Counted from the first letter of the stretch, positions 16,634 to 25,565 are shown. The stretch is DNA of 64,000 nt from Haloarcula hispanica ATCC 33960 (GCF_000223905.1 NC_015948.1:310001-374000); one strand, 5' to 3'. Translations and numbers: made by a program. Notes: generated by a model from the sequence alone, not told the origin.

Positions 16634-16867
16634 ATGGACTCTCGGGGCCTGTTCGATATCGCGCTCGTCGTCGTCGCCGGCCTGTTAGCCTACACTGAGA
16701 CGTTCGGCTTCGCGAATCCGCGGACGACGCTGCAAGAGATTATCGCAGCTATCGCCAGGCTGGACATCCGTGTCTTTCTCGTCCTGGGTGGCATCTTCGG
16801 CATCTGCTTCGTCGCGTATCTCACGATGTATCTCCCCCAGAAGGACGCACGCACGATACAACGGTGA
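16634..16867 (+). CDS. Small two-helix membrane protein
   Basis: A 77-residue protein with two hydrophobic segments (about residues 8-24 and 46-68) and a charged C-terminus (LPQKDARTIQR). ATAAAA about 30 bases before the ATG looks like its promoter. There are no cysteines or recognisable motifs. It stands alone between the DHH nuclease and the DUF5783 gene, all on the + strand. Function unknown. Confidence 0.6.
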   Translation: MDSRGLFDIALVVVAGLLAYTETFGFANPRTTLQEIIAAIARLDIRVFLVLGGIFGICFVAYLTMYLPQKDARTIQR

Positions 16868-16960
16868 TACTGTCGGCCGTAACTATGTCTGGATAGTCGC
16901 CACCCCTGGGAGGCGAAATTCGTCACAGACGTACAGCCGACAGTATGAACATCGGGCCAT

Positions 16961-16967
16961 CTTTATC
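16961..16967 (+). promoter_or_regulatory. TATA-like box before the DUF5783 gene
   Basis: CTTTATC centred 27 bases before the ATG at 16991, consistent with a leaderless start. Confidence 0.45.
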
Positions 16968-16990
16968 CCCAGCCCTGTACCGTTCTGACA

Positions 16991-17308
16991 ATGACAGAGT
17001 TCGACCCCGAGAAGTTCGAGGACAAGTACGCGAACTACTTCCCGGAGCTCCAGAAGGCCTACAAGAACGCCTTCGAGCGGATGAACGACGCGTACGACTC
17101 AGAACTGGTCCACGCGATCGACCAGCAGGTCCTCAACGAGTCGGAGCCGTTCTACGAGGACGGCGAGTTCAGTGTCGAACTGCCGGAGAACCCGACCGAG
17201 CGGCTCTCGGCGATCATCGTCGACGACGAGAAACTCGACGCCGTGCTCTCCGAATACGTCGACGAGATTGAGCGCGAACTGCGCCGCGTCTTCGACATCG
17301 ACGACTGA
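16991..17308 (+). CDS. DUF5783 family protein
   Basis: A 105-residue, very acidic protein of a family seen only in haloarchaea (DUF5783); the name is from memory of the family, not a search. It is all-helical in appearance, beginning MTEFDPEKFEDKYANYFPEL and ending RRVFDIDD, with no cysteines, signal or membrane segment. Its strong conservation in the group suggests a cytosolic housekeeping role. It converges with the DUF4350 gene at 17387, leaving 78 bases between the stops. Confidence 0.75.
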   Translation: MTEFDPEKFEDKYANYFPELQKAYKNAFERMNDAYDSELVHAIDQQVLNESEPFYEDGEFSVELPENPTERLSAIIVDDEKLDAVLSEYVDEIERELRRVFDIDD

Positions 17309-17386
17309 CTGCACTCGCCGCGGTTCGGCAATTGCTGCGTTATTCCTGTTCTGCCGGTATCTCCGACGAGAGCGGGCGGTGACGCC

Positions 17387-18463
17387 CTACTGGTCGGCCC
17401 TCATGGTCTCGTTCGGTTCGGGCGCTGGGGTTGAATCCGGCTCGGACGGCAGTGCGCCGCCACCGCCCGTTCCGGCACCAGGGAGCGAGCCGCCAGGTCC
17501 GGACTCGCCGGAGTCTGCGGGCTGTGGTGCGTCTGCGGGTGATTTCTCGCCTGTAACGAGGAAGTCAAGCAGATTCCCGACTAGCTGTTCGTTGTCGGCC
17601 CGGTAGAGGAACTCCTGTGTGAAGACGTTCGTGTCACCGACGGTGACGACGTTCCCCGAGCGGGCAACGACGCCGTACGTGTCCTGTCGCCGGGTCTTCG
17701 AGAGCGTTGTCTGTTCCGTCGTAGTGACCACGGTGTCGCCACCCTGAACGGGGAGTGCGGCGTAGAAGACCGTTCGGTCGACGCCCTCTGTGAGTTCCGT
17801 ATCGCCCGTCGGCGTCGCGTAGACGTTCTGGTAGTTGGTGTCATACTCGTGCATGTTGTACAGGTAGCCGTTCCCGTACGAGAGGCCGTACTGACTCGCC
17901 AGTGGGGCCATCGGCATGGTCACGCTATCGGAGCGAACCGGGCCGAACAGCCCCAGTCCGGCGGGACTCGCCTGTGACGGCTCGTTCAGCAAGAGCACGC
18001 GACCGCCTGCATCGCTGAACTCGGTCAGACCGTTCATCTCACTCTCGGTGTAGCGCTGTTCCGCGCCGAGAACGACGAAGGCGTCAGCCGAACGCAGTGA
18101 CTCGTTGAGCGGGCTTCCGCTCTGTCGCTCACCGACGTGGTAGCGTACCGTCGCTCCGTTCTCGGTCAGGGTCGATACGAGCGGTGTGAGCGCTTCGCGG
18201 TCGATGTCGCCGGCGTGAGCGACGTCGATAACGACGACCTTCCCGGACGCGTCAGCCGACATCGAGAGGTCACCGCTCTCGGCTGCCGGCGTCGCGACGG
18301 ACTCGTCGCTGTTGAACGACGGGGCGTTCACCTGGGTTACATCGGGGGCCGCCTGACTGCCACCACCACCGCCGATTGCTACGGTGCCGACGACCGCCGA
18401 GAGGATGAGGATACCGACGAAGAATCCTGCTCGAACGACCGTACTTGAGCTATTGGCTGCCAT
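17387..18463 (-). CDS. DUF4350 domain protein, membrane-anchored
   Basis: A 358-residue protein with an N-terminal hydrophobic anchor (about residues 10-32), an extracellular DUF4350 domain (a Rossmann-like fold related to GATase1, here about residues 75-300: VVVIDVAHAGDIDREAL, ADAFVVLGAEQRYTESE, GGRVLLLNEPS) and a disordered Gly/Pro-rich tail (GGSLPGAGTGGGG). The start at ATG 18463 lies one base from the stop of the S49 protease gene, so they form an operon. DUF4350 proteins usually neighbour MoxR/DUF58 genes; pairing with a protease is less usual. It may be a partner or substrate-recognition factor. Confidence 0.8.
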   Translation of the reverse strand: MAANSSSTVVRAGFFVGILILSAVVGTVAIGGGGGSQAAPDVTQVNAPSFNSDESVATPAAESGDLSMSADASGKVVVIDVAHAGDIDREALTPLVSTLTENGATVRYHVGERQSGSPLNESLRSADAFVVLGAEQRYTESEMNGLTEFSDAGGRVLLLNEPSQASPAGLGLFGPVRSDSVTMPMAPLASQYGLSYGNGYLYNMHEYDTNYQNVYATPTGDTELTEGVDRTVFYAALPVQGGDTVVTTTEQTTLSKTRRQDTYGVVARSGNVVTVGDTNVFTQEFLYRADNEQLVGNLLDFLVTGEKSPADAPQPADSGESGPGGSLPGAGTGGGGALPSEPDSTPAPEPNETMRADQ

Positions 18464-18464
18464 T

Positions 18465-19391
18465 TCAGGCACCTCCCTGTGCGCTGCTGTTGTAGACGAC
18501 TTGCTGATTTTCCGGCGTGCCGTATATCATGAGGAAGTGGACTGTGTCGACGCCCTGGAACGTGTACGGTGCGCCTTCGGCGGCGACGGTAGCGTTCCCA
18601 CCGGCTTCACTCCCGCCACTGAGCAGGAACAGCCCCCGTGGGTCCGCGGGGTTGCGGTACACGACCTGATACTCCGAGAGGTCGGCGGCTTCGGCCGCGC
18701 CGGCTATCGCGGCTTCGAGTCCACCGACTTCGTCCGCATAGCCGGTCTGGACTGCGCGACCGCCTTGATAGGCTGACGCTTCAGCGACAGTCTCGCGGGA
18801 CACGTTGAGCCTGTCACCGCGTTCGGTCATGACTGCCCCGACGAAGGCCCGCTTCATTGATTCGAGACTGGCGTAGTATTGGTCGCGCGTCATACCTCGA
18901 TGGGCTTTGTCGGGTCCAGTGGTGGCGGCGGAGCTCAGACCGTCGCTCGGCGCGGTTCCGATGACGCCGACGTGGCCGACGAGACTGGCCGGCGTCACGT
19001 AGATGCGGTCGCTCGGGACCGCGGTGTAGTACGCGCCGGAAGCGGCGTACTGGTTCACACTCGTATACACCGGTTTTTCGGCCGAGAGCCGCTTGACCGC
19101 CAGATACATCGATTCACTGGCGGCGGCGCTTCCCCCTGGACTCGATACCCGGAGGACGACCGCTTCGACCGACTCGTTGCTGCGGAGTTCGCGGAGCTCC
19201 TGTATCGTGTCCTGTGAACTAGAGCCGGAGATTGTTTCGTCGATGTTCACTACAGCGACGTACTGTTCGTCACCCTCGGCGACCGACGCCGCATACGGCA
19301 CGACGGCGGCACCAATGAGAATGGCGATAACCGCAAGTACCGTATATGATTGGAGGGCAGTTGCGACCCGTCTATCGATTGGGTTGTTCAT
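18465..19391 (-). CDS. S49 family signal peptide peptidase-like protease (SppA type)
   Basis: A 308-residue membrane-anchored serine protease. An N-terminal helix (about residues 16-36) is followed by the ClpP-like S49 domain. SSPGGSAAASE forms the oxyanion region, Ser118 in YAASGAYY is the likely nucleophile and Lys162 near TGPDKAHRG the likely general base. SppA enzymes degrade leftover signal peptides or misfolded membrane proteins. The start is ATG 19391; the GTG eight codons before is less likely. The sequence cataataa-like ctaataaaagc upstream serves as the promoter. It is followed directly by the DUF4350 gene. Confidence 0.87.
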   Translation of the reverse strand: MNNPIDRRVATALQSYTVLAVIAILIGAAVVPYAASVAEGDEQYVAVVNIDETISGSSSQDTIQELRELRSNESVEAVVLRVSSPGGSAAASESMYLAVKRLSAEKPVYTSVNQYAASGAYYTAVPSDRIYVTPASLVGHVGVIGTAPSDGLSSAATTGPDKAHRGMTRDQYYASLESMKRAFVGAVMTERGDRLNVSRETVAEASAYQGGRAVQTGYADEVGGLEAAIAGAAEAADLSEYQVVYRNPADPRGLFLLSGGSEAGGNATVAAEGAPYTFQGVDTVHFLMIYGTPENQQVVYNSSAQGGA

Positions 19392-19514
19392 GCGACAACA
19401 TAGATTCGCTGTCACGTTAGCCTAATAAAAGCATAGCCTGAACTGCTGGGTCAGAAGTCGCCGGACCGGAACGACATGAGAAGTTTCCTTACTGTCGACC
19501 TGCAACTGATATCT

Positions 19515-21524
19515 ATGGATCAACGAAAGCCGCCAGCCACGGAAGAGGGCTGGTACGCGCTGCACGATTGCCGGAGTATCGACTGGGACGCCTGGCGCGA
19601 GGCCCCCCAGCGAGTCCGCGACCGTGCGCTCTCGGAGGGGATCGGCTTCCTCGACGCGTACGAAGCCGTCGAAGACGCCGAGGAGGGACAGACGGCAGTG
19701 TACACCGTCATGGGTCACAAGGCGGACATCATGATCCTCCACCTGCGGCCGACGATGGGCGACCTCGACGCGGCCGAACGGCACTTCGAGCAGACGGAGT
19801 TCGCCGCCTTCACCGAACAGGAGTTCTCGTACGTCTCCGTGACGGAGGCCTCAGGCTACACCGAGAAGTCCCGCGAGTACTTCGAGGGTGAGGTAGACGA
19901 CGACTCCGGGTTGGCCCAGTACATCCAGGCCCGACTCCACCCCGACGTGCCCGACGACGAGTTCGTCTGCTTCTACCCGATGAGCAAGCGCCGCCAGCCC
20001 GACCAGAACTGGTACGACACCTCCTTCGAGGAGCGGGCGGCCCACATCAAACGCCACGGCGACATCGGCCGCACCTACGGCGGCGACGTGAACCAGATGA
20101 TCGCCGGCTCCATCGGCTTCGACGACTGGGAGTGGGGCATCACGCTCTGGAGCGACGACATGCGCCACATCAAGGAGCTGCTGACCGAGATGCGCTTTGA
20201 CCCCTCGACCTCGCAGTTCGCCGAGTTCGGCCCCTTCTACGTCGGCCGGCGGTTCGATCCCTCGGAGTTGCCGGCCGTGCTGGCCGGCCAGCGGGTGCCG
20301 ACCGACGACGAGTCGGTTCCGGAGACGCCGGCGGACGTTGCGGAACACGAGCACGCTCCGACTGATGCCGGCACGAGTCACAGCCACGCCGAAGAGCCGA
20401 CGGCGAGCGACGCACAGGCCGGGGCACACGCCGGCGGGGACACCGATAGTCACGGCGGTGCCCACCCCGGCAGCGCCAGCGAGGGTGACCATCCGCATTC
20501 GGAGGAATCGTCCGACGGGGATGACTCGGGGTCGTCGAGCAGTTCGGGCGGCCGGCCGGACGTCTCGGCCGACTTCGAAGAGGTCGACGACGCCGCACAG
20601 CGGCTCGGTCGGCTGGGACTGCACGAGGGCGACGCGTACGACGCCGGGGACTACGCGCTGGTGTTTCACTCCTCGGCGGATGCGGAGGACATCGTCGACG
20701 ACGTGTCCGACCTCGAGAGCAGTTTCGACCACTACGACCGCCACGTCCGGACGGCCGTGCGCGCCGACAGTGGCCAGACCTACGTCGTCAGCATCTGGAC
20801 GGCGAAAGACGCCGCCGAGACGGCGGCCGGGTTCCTGTCCGATATCGACGGCGTCGAGGAGCAACTCGGCGGCCCGCTCGGCGAGGGTGCCGAGAGTAGC
20901 GAGACCGAGGCCAACAGCGACGCCCAGACCGCCGAGTCGTCGCAGTCGATCCGCGAGACGCTCGAGTCGGCGGGCGTCTACGCCGGGCAACCGCACGGCG
21001 AGGACGTGTACGCGCTGGTCGTATACTCCGAAGCTGACGCCGAAACGCTCGACGAGGAAGTCGCAGACCTCCGGAGCGCGTTCGACCGCTACGACACCCA
21101 CGTCCAGACGACGGTGTACGGCGACACCGACGGCGATGTCGCGGCTGTCGCGTCGCTGTGGGACACCGAAGACGCCGCCCAGACCGCCAGCGACTACCTC
21201 ACCGACCTGCCCGGTGTCGTCGGCCGCCACGGCGAGGGCGACGGGTTCGGGACGATGGGGATGTTCTACACGGTCAAGCCTGAGTACCACGACGACTTCG
21301 TCGAGAAGTTCGACACTGTCGGCGGCCTGCTCGAAGAGATGGACGGCCACCGCGAGACCTCGCTGCTGTTCAACCACGACGACGCGAACGACATGTTCAT
21401 CGCGAGCCAGTGGGACTCACAGGAGGATGCGATGGCGTTCTTCCGTTCGGACGACTTCTCGGAGACGGTCGACTGGGGTCGCGACGTACTGGCTGACCGA
21501 CCGCGGCACGTCTTCCTGGCCTGA
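19515..21524 (+). CDS. pitA: PitA: chlorite dismutase/HemQ-like protein fused to ABM-type domains
   Basis: A 669-residue multidomain haem protein. Residues about 1-265 are a chlorite-dismutase/coprohaem-decarboxylase (HemQ) fold, with NWYDTSFEERAAH and RHGDIGRTYGGDVNQMI (the expected proximal His) and FDDWEWGITLW. A 90-residue acidic, His-rich linker (9 His in about 55 residues) follows. Then come two ABM-like repeats (about 365-465 and 480-590) and a canonical antibiotic-biosynthesis-monooxygenase domain at the end (GMFYTVKPEYHDDF). Haloferax PitA has the Cld-ABM fusion. The haem-biosynthetic role is my inference. The start ATG 19515 fits the family. Confidence 0.9.
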   Translation: MDQRKPPATEEGWYALHDCRSIDWDAWREAPQRVRDRALSEGIGFLDAYEAVEDAEEGQTAVYTVMGHKADIMILHLRPTMGDLDAAERHFEQTEFAAFTEQEFSYVSVTEASGYTEKSREYFEGEVDDDSGLAQYIQARLHPDVPDDEFVCFYPMSKRRQPDQNWYDTSFEERAAHIKRHGDIGRTYGGDVNQMIAGSIGFDDWEWGITLWSDDMRHIKELLTEMRFDPSTSQFAEFGPFYVGRRFDPSELPAVLAGQRVPTDDESVPETPADVAEHEHAPTDAGTSHSHAEEPTASDAQAGAHAGGDTDSHGGAHPGSASEGDHPHSEESSDGDDSGSSSSSGGRPDVSADFEEVDDAAQRLGRLGLHEGDAYDAGDYALVFHSSADAEDIVDDVSDLESSFDHYDRHVRTAVRADSGQTYVVSIWTAKDAAETAAGFLSDIDGVEEQLGGPLGEGAESSETEANSDAQTAESSQSIRETLESAGVYAGQPHGEDVYALVVYSEADAETLDEEVADLRSAFDRYDTHVQTTVYGDTDGDVAAVASLWDTEDAAQTASDYLTDLPGVVGRHGEGDGFGTMGMFYTVKPEYHDDFVEKFDTVGGLLEEMDGHRETSLLFNHDDANDMFIASQWDSQEDAMAFFRSDDFSETVDWGRDVLADRPRHVFLA

Positions 21525-21543
21525 ATCAGAGGCCAACTGTTCG

Positions 21544-22305
21544 TTAGTGACTGGCGACGAACCGCAGCCGCCGGTAGTCGACGGTCCACGTCTCAGTCTC
21601 GGTGTCGTATAACGTCGGTCGCAGCCGGTCCTCGATACTGTCCAGAACGGCTCCGTGGTCGCGTTCGGGGACCGGAGCCAGCACCGAATCGCCGAACATT
21701 TCGAGCCATTCTCTCAAGCCCGCGCTACCGCCTTCAAGCGGTGTCGGACGGTCAAACAGCCACGCTGCGGTGACCTCCAGTCCGTGCGCTTCGAGACGCG
21801 ACGTGTACTCGCCGAGGCTCGGGAAATACCACGGGTTCCCGGTCTCGTAGCCCCGTTCGGCGAGTACCGAACGGACCGCTGTTTCGACCTGTGAGACGTT
21901 CCCCTGGCCGCCAAGTTCCGCGACGAAGCGACCGCCTTCGTCCAAGGCCTCGGCGACCATCGACAACACGGCGTCGTGGTCGTCGCTGGGTATCCAGTGC
22001 AGTGCGGCGTTCGAGAAGACAGCGTCGAACGTGCCGGGGTCGTAGTCCCGGGCGTCGGCGACCTCGAACGTCAGGTCGGGGTACTGCTCGCGAGCCTGAG
22101 CGACCATCTCTTCGGCGGCGTCGATGCCGACCACAGCCGCACCCCGGTCGGCGATTTCGGCCGTCAGGTGGCCCGTGCCACAGCCGATATCGAGGACGCG
22201 CTCGCTCGGCTGCGCGTCCACCAACTCGACCACGTCCGCTCCGTACTCGGCGACAAAGCTGTGTCCCCCGTCGTAGTCGTCGGGGTCCCACTCGTTTTCC
22301 GGCAT
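21544..22305 (-). CDS. SAM-dependent methyltransferase, class I
   Basis: A 253-residue methyltransferase resembling the trans-aconitate 2-methyltransferase family. VLDIGCGTGHLT is motif I (SAM loop), VVGIDAAEEMV motif II and FDAVFSNAALHWI motif IV/post. The C-terminal part (WLFDRPTPLEGGSAGLREWLEMF) is the substrate lid typical of this group. The substrate cannot be deduced, and small-molecule carboxylates are only a family association. It converges on pitA, with 19 bases between the stops. Confidence 0.8.
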   Translation of the reverse strand: MPENEWDPDDYDGGHSFVAEYGADVVELVDAQPSERVLDIGCGTGHLTAEIADRGAAVVGIDAAEEMVAQAREQYPDLTFEVADARDYDPGTFDAVFSNAALHWIPSDDHDAVLSMVAEALDEGGRFVAELGGQGNVSQVETAVRSVLAERGYETGNPWYFPSLGEYTSRLEAHGLEVTAAWLFDRPTPLEGGSAGLREWLEMFGDSVLAPVPERDHGAVLDSIEDRLRPTLYDTETETWTVDYRRLRFVASH

Positions 22306-22362
22306 TGACTGGGCTATCGCCCGAGTGGAATGAAAAGCGTACTGCCGGTGTGTGATTCCGTC

Positions 22363-22791
22363 TCAGTCGTCGTCTTCGGTCGTCGTCCGGTCGATGTCCT
22401 TCTCGCCGAAGTAGATCTCCGCCCCGTCCTGAGCCACCTTCTCGGCGAGGACGGCACATTTCACCCGCATCGGCGAGATGTCGACACCCAGCATCTCTGT
22501 GATGTCGTCGCGGTCCATCGCTTCTAGGTCCTCGACCGCCATCCCGGCTAGCTCCTGTGAGAGCATCGACGCCGAAGCCTGAGAGATGGCACAGCCGTCG
22601 CCCTGGAAGGCGACCCGCTCGATGGTCTCCTCGCTCTCGTCGAGGACGACATCCATCCGTATCTCGTCGCCGCACATCGGGTTCTCGCCGATGTGGGTAA
22701 ACGTCGGGTCCTCGATCTCCCCGTAGTTCCGCGGGTTCTTGTAGTGATCGAGGATCTGCTGCCGGTACATGTCCGAGCCACCGATACCCAT
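22363..22791 (-). CDS. sufU: SufU-type Fe-S cluster assembly/sulfur acceptor protein
   Basis: A 142-residue IscU/SufU-fold protein. Conserved Cys40 (NPMCGDE), Cys67 (GDGCAIS) and Cys112 (RVKCAVL) with Asp42 bind zinc or the nascent cluster; the 18-residue insert before the third Cys makes it SufU-like rather than IscU. It accepts sulfur from the SufS cysteine desulfurase encoded 1.3 kb away at 24102-25349 on the same strand. No stand-alone sufBCD is in the window. An AT-rich gap (aattaaactatgatac) before the ATG is its promoter region. Confidence 0.92.
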   Translation of the reverse strand: MGIGGSDMYRQQILDHYKNPRNYGEIEDPTFTHIGENPMCGDEIRMDVVLDESEETIERVAFQGDGCAISQASASMLSQELAGMAVEDLEAMDRDDITEMLGVDISPMRVKCAVLAEKVAQDGAEIYFGEKDIDRTTTEDDD

Positions 22792-22950
22792 AATTAAACT
22801 ATGATACGGCTGTCAGTCGGAAAAGCGTTCCGAGGTATCGGTTCGCATGTATTTTCCTTCGGCAGGGACCGCCCCGACGGTCTGTGAGCACTGACCGACG
22901 CTCTCCCGTCAGTAAGCAGTATTTACTATCGCAGCTCGTTCTGTCAACAC

Positions 22951-23427
22951 ATGGGGCAGAACGACGCTTCGGCTTCGACCGACTGTGCTGTCCGACCCGT
23001 GGGGTTCGTCAGCGATGCGCCGGTAATCCGACAGATTGGCGACCGGTCGCTGTATCTCGGAAACAAACACGCGGCACGACCCGAGACACACGACCAGTCC
23101 TTCGACTACGTGCTTTCAGCGACGAGCGAGGCGTACCCGCTCACGACCGCCCACCATCCGCTCACTGACGGCCCGGGGAACGAGTGGGCGGCGTTCGAGG
23201 CGGCCGTCGATACCGCCCGGCGCTTCGTCCGAGCGGACGGTCCGGCACTGATTCACTGCAAGGCTGGCGTCTCCCGGAGTTCGACGCTGCTTGCGACGGC
23301 CATCGCCGCCGAGGAGGACCGCCCGCTCTCGAACGCGCTGGCGGCTGTACAGGAGGCCCGGCCGATTGCGACGCCGAACCCCGCTCTCTATGAGCTAGCT
23401 GTCATTTACCTCGCTGCGGACCCGTGA
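22951..23427 (+). CDS. Dual-specificity protein phosphatase
   Basis: A 158-residue cysteine-based phosphatase. The P-loop HCKAGVSRSS (residues about 102-111) is the canonical HCx5R signature, and the preceding Asp-containing loop (YPLTTAHHPLTDGPGNEW) holds the likely general acid. The fold is the minimal DSP type with no extra domain, so the substrate could be phospho-Ser/Thr/Tyr, a phosphoinositide or RNA. It is inserted, on the opposite strand, between the sufU and sufS genes. Function in haloarchaea is unknown. Confidence 0.83.
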   Translation: MGQNDASASTDCAVRPVGFVSDAPVIRQIGDRSLYLGNKHAARPETHDQSFDYVLSATSEAYPLTTAHHPLTDGPGNEWAAFEAAVDTARRFVRADGPALIHCKAGVSRSSTLLATAIAAEEDRPLSNALAAVQEARPIATPNPALYELAVIYLAADP

Positions 23428-23451
23428 TTTCCCGATACGTACCTATTGGAC

Positions 23452-23991
23452 CTACTCCGTGACGGCGTTCTCGTCTTTCGTGACGACTTCGTCGCGGACT
23501 CGGTCGACCCACAGCGCAACCGGCCAGTCCTCTGTCTGGTACGGCTCATTCCCTTCGAGCAATTCGAGGCGTCCGACCGAGTCCGACGGCATTGCGACCA
23601 GTCCCTCGTGACTGGTTTCTCCCACAGATTCTATCTTGTGTCGTGCCCCACCGGGTAGATAGACGAACTCGAGTCGTTCAGCCCGGATTACTTGCTCGCT
23701 TCCGTCTTCGCGTTTCAGCGTGTATCTGGCGGCACCATCGAGGCACAGACACACCTCGTCGAAACTGGGTGCGTGCGTGTGCCAGTCAATGACCGCGCCA
23801 GGGTCCATCTCGAAGTACAGCAACTTGAATTCGTTCGTGATACACACCGGGTACGTCCGGATGTCGTCCCCACCCTGCTCGAAGTGGCTGGCGTCGTCGA
23901 GCGACACCTTGTACATCGTTTGATCGGGAAGGTGCGTGTAATCGAGGGCTTCCGGCGTCAGCGGCCGCTCCGCTTCATCGGTATCAGTCAT
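23452..23991 (-). CDS. Cupin domain protein
   Basis: A 179-residue single-domain cupin. Motif 1 is GAVIDWHTHAPSFDEVCLCLDGAARYTL (two His, one Glu; the metal site), and motif 2 is LPGGARHKIESVG. Such proteins bind a divalent metal and act as dioxygenases, isomerases or sensors; the substrate is unknown. It begins after a striking inverted repeat (23996-24015) placed between TATA and ATG, so it is likely repressed by an unidentified regulator. Its stop lies close to the end of the phosphatase gene. Confidence 0.8.
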   Translation of the reverse strand: MTDTDEAERPLTPEALDYTHLPDQTMYKVSLDDASHFEQGGDDIRTYPVCITNEFKLLYFEMDPGAVIDWHTHAPSFDEVCLCLDGAARYTLKREDGSEQVIRAERLEFVYLPGGARHKIESVGETSHEGLVAMPSDSVGRLELLEGNEPYQTEDWPVALWVDRVRDEVVTKDENAVTE

Positions 23992-23995
23992 TGTT

Positions 23996-24015
23996 CCGCC
24001 GAAAGTTATCGGCGG
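23996..24015. promoter_or_regulatory. Inverted repeat over the transcription start of the cupin gene
   Basis: CCGCCGA (23996-24002) and TCGGCGG (24009-24015) form a perfect 7-base inverted repeat with a 6-base spacer, ending 4 bases before the cupin ATG. A TATA-like ctatatg lies about 34 bases before the ATG on the minus strand, so the repeat covers the likely start of transcription. It could be an operator or a 5' RNA hairpin. Confidence 0.5.
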
Positions 24016-24101
24016 TGTGTCATATAGGTGGCGTGCACCGCGGTAATGTAAAAAATTGCCAATAAATCACTCCGCAACTCCGACGGAGACTGCGAGTGGG
24101 A

Positions 24102-25349
24102 TTACGCGAACAGCTGGCGGGCGTCGTCGATAGCTGAAACGAGCTTGTCCACTTCTTCACGCGTGTTATAGATGTAGAACGAGGCTCGTGCGGAGGCGGG
24201 GACGCCCATCTTGTCGTGGAGGGGCTGGGTGCAGTGGTCGCCGGCGCGGATGGCGACGGCGGAGTCGTTGAGGATCGAGGAGAGGTCGTGGGCGTGGACC
24301 GAATCGAGGTTGAACGCGACCAGACCGCCTCGTTCCGTTCCCGCGGACGGGCCGTACGTCTCCACGTCGCCTTCGTCCCGGAGTTGTTCAAGCGCGTACT
24401 GGGCGAGTTGTTCCTCGTGGCGCTGGATTCGTTCCATACCGATGTCGTCGAGGTAGTCACAGGCCTCCGCCAGCGCGATGCCCTGGCAGATGACGGGCGT
24501 GCCGGCCTCGAACTTCCAGGGGAGGTCGTTCCAGGTAGCGTCCTCGAAGGTGACCTTCTTGATCATCTCGCCGCCGTAGAGGTACGGCTCCATCTCCTCA
24601 AGCAGGTGCTTCTTGCCGTAGAGGACGCCGATACCGGTCGGACCGGCCATCTTGTGGCCCGAGAAGGCCAGGAAGTCAGCGTCGATGGCTTCCACGTCGA
24701 CTGGGCGGTTCGGGACCGACTGCGCGCCGTCGACGAAGATGTACGACCCGTGGTCGTGGGCGATGTCCGCCAGCTCCGAGACCGGATTGACCGTGCCGAG
24801 CGTGTTCGAGACGTGGACGACGCTGACCATCGCGGTATCGTCGGTGATGATCTCGCGGGCGTGGTCCATGTCGAGCGTGCCGTCCTCGTCGACGCTGATG
24901 TACCGACACGTCGCGCCGGTCTTCTTGGCGATCTGCTGCCAGGTGACCAGCGAGGCGTGGTGTTCCATCTCCGTGAGGACGACCTCGTCTTCTGGCCCGA
25001 GTTCGTTCAGGCCCCAGGCGTAGGCGACGAGGTTCTCACTCTCCGTCGTGTTCTTCGTAAAGACGATTTCCTCGCGCTCGCCCGACGCGCCGATGAACTC
25101 GGCGACGCGGTCGTGGGCCTTCTCGTAGGCGACGCTGGCCTCCTGGCTGAGTTGGTGGAGGCCGCGGTGGACGTTGGCGTTCGTCGTCCGGTAGTAGTCA
25201 GCGATGGTCTCGACGACCGGCTCGGGCGTCTGCGTTGTGGCCGCGTTGTCGAGGTACACCACCTGCTCGCCGTCGAATTCGCGCTGGAGGATGGGGAAGT
25301 CCTCGCGGATACGCTCCACGTCCAGTAGTTCAGATTCAGCGTGTCCCAT
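24102..25349 (-). CDS. sufS: Cysteine desulfurase, SufS type
   Basis: A PLP-dependent enzyme of 415 residues that splits cysteine into alanine and an enzyme-bound persulfide for iron-sulfur cluster assembly. FSGHKMAGPTGIGVLYG carries the PLP lysine, and RAGDHCTQPLHDKMG, near the C-terminus, the catalytic Cys of group II (SufS/CsdA) enzymes. The group II length and short Cys loop match. It pairs with SufU (22363-22791), from which it is separated by a phosphatase and a cupin gene. The start ATG 25349 gives the usual MGHAESELLDVERIREDFP opening. Confidence 0.94.
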   Translation of the reverse strand: MGHAESELLDVERIREDFPILQREFDGEQVVYLDNAATTQTPEPVVETIADYYRTTNANVHRGLHQLSQEASVAYEKAHDRVAEFIGASGEREEIVFTKNTTESENLVAYAWGLNELGPEDEVVLTEMEHHASLVTWQQIAKKTGATCRYISVDEDGTLDMDHAREIITDDTAMVSVVHVSNTLGTVNPVSELADIAHDHGSYIFVDGAQSVPNRPVDVEAIDADFLAFSGHKMAGPTGIGVLYGKKHLLEEMEPYLYGGEMIKKVTFEDATWNDLPWKFEAGTPVICQGIALAEACDYLDDIGMERIQRHEEQLAQYALEQLRDEGDVETYGPSAGTERGGLVAFNLDSVHAHDLSSILNDSAVAIRAGDHCTQPLHDKMGVPASARASFYIYNTREEVDKLVSAIDDARQLFA

Positions 25350-25565
25350 TACCTCTATACAGGGACTCGACAGGCAACATTCCTTCGGTCGCAGGTATTA
25401 CGGAACGGTTCGACGAGAGTGCGGCCAGTCAATGTGACAGCCTGCAGACGGGCCAGTAAACGAGCGCTCAGCACCACCGCAGCCGCGTTGACGATTAGTG
25501 GCGTTCCGGAGCGCGAACCGGCGGGGTTTCCTGACAGGCGGGACAACTGACTGGCGTATCTCCGT

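Noticed and set aside
19851-21377. 508-codon minus frame
   Set aside because: Antisense of pitA; composition is typical of reversed Asp/Glu codons (Val, Arg, Leu, Gly).
24216-25328. 370-codon + frame opposite sufS
   Set aside because: Antisense shadow; sufS carries the PLP Lys and catalytic Cys motifs.
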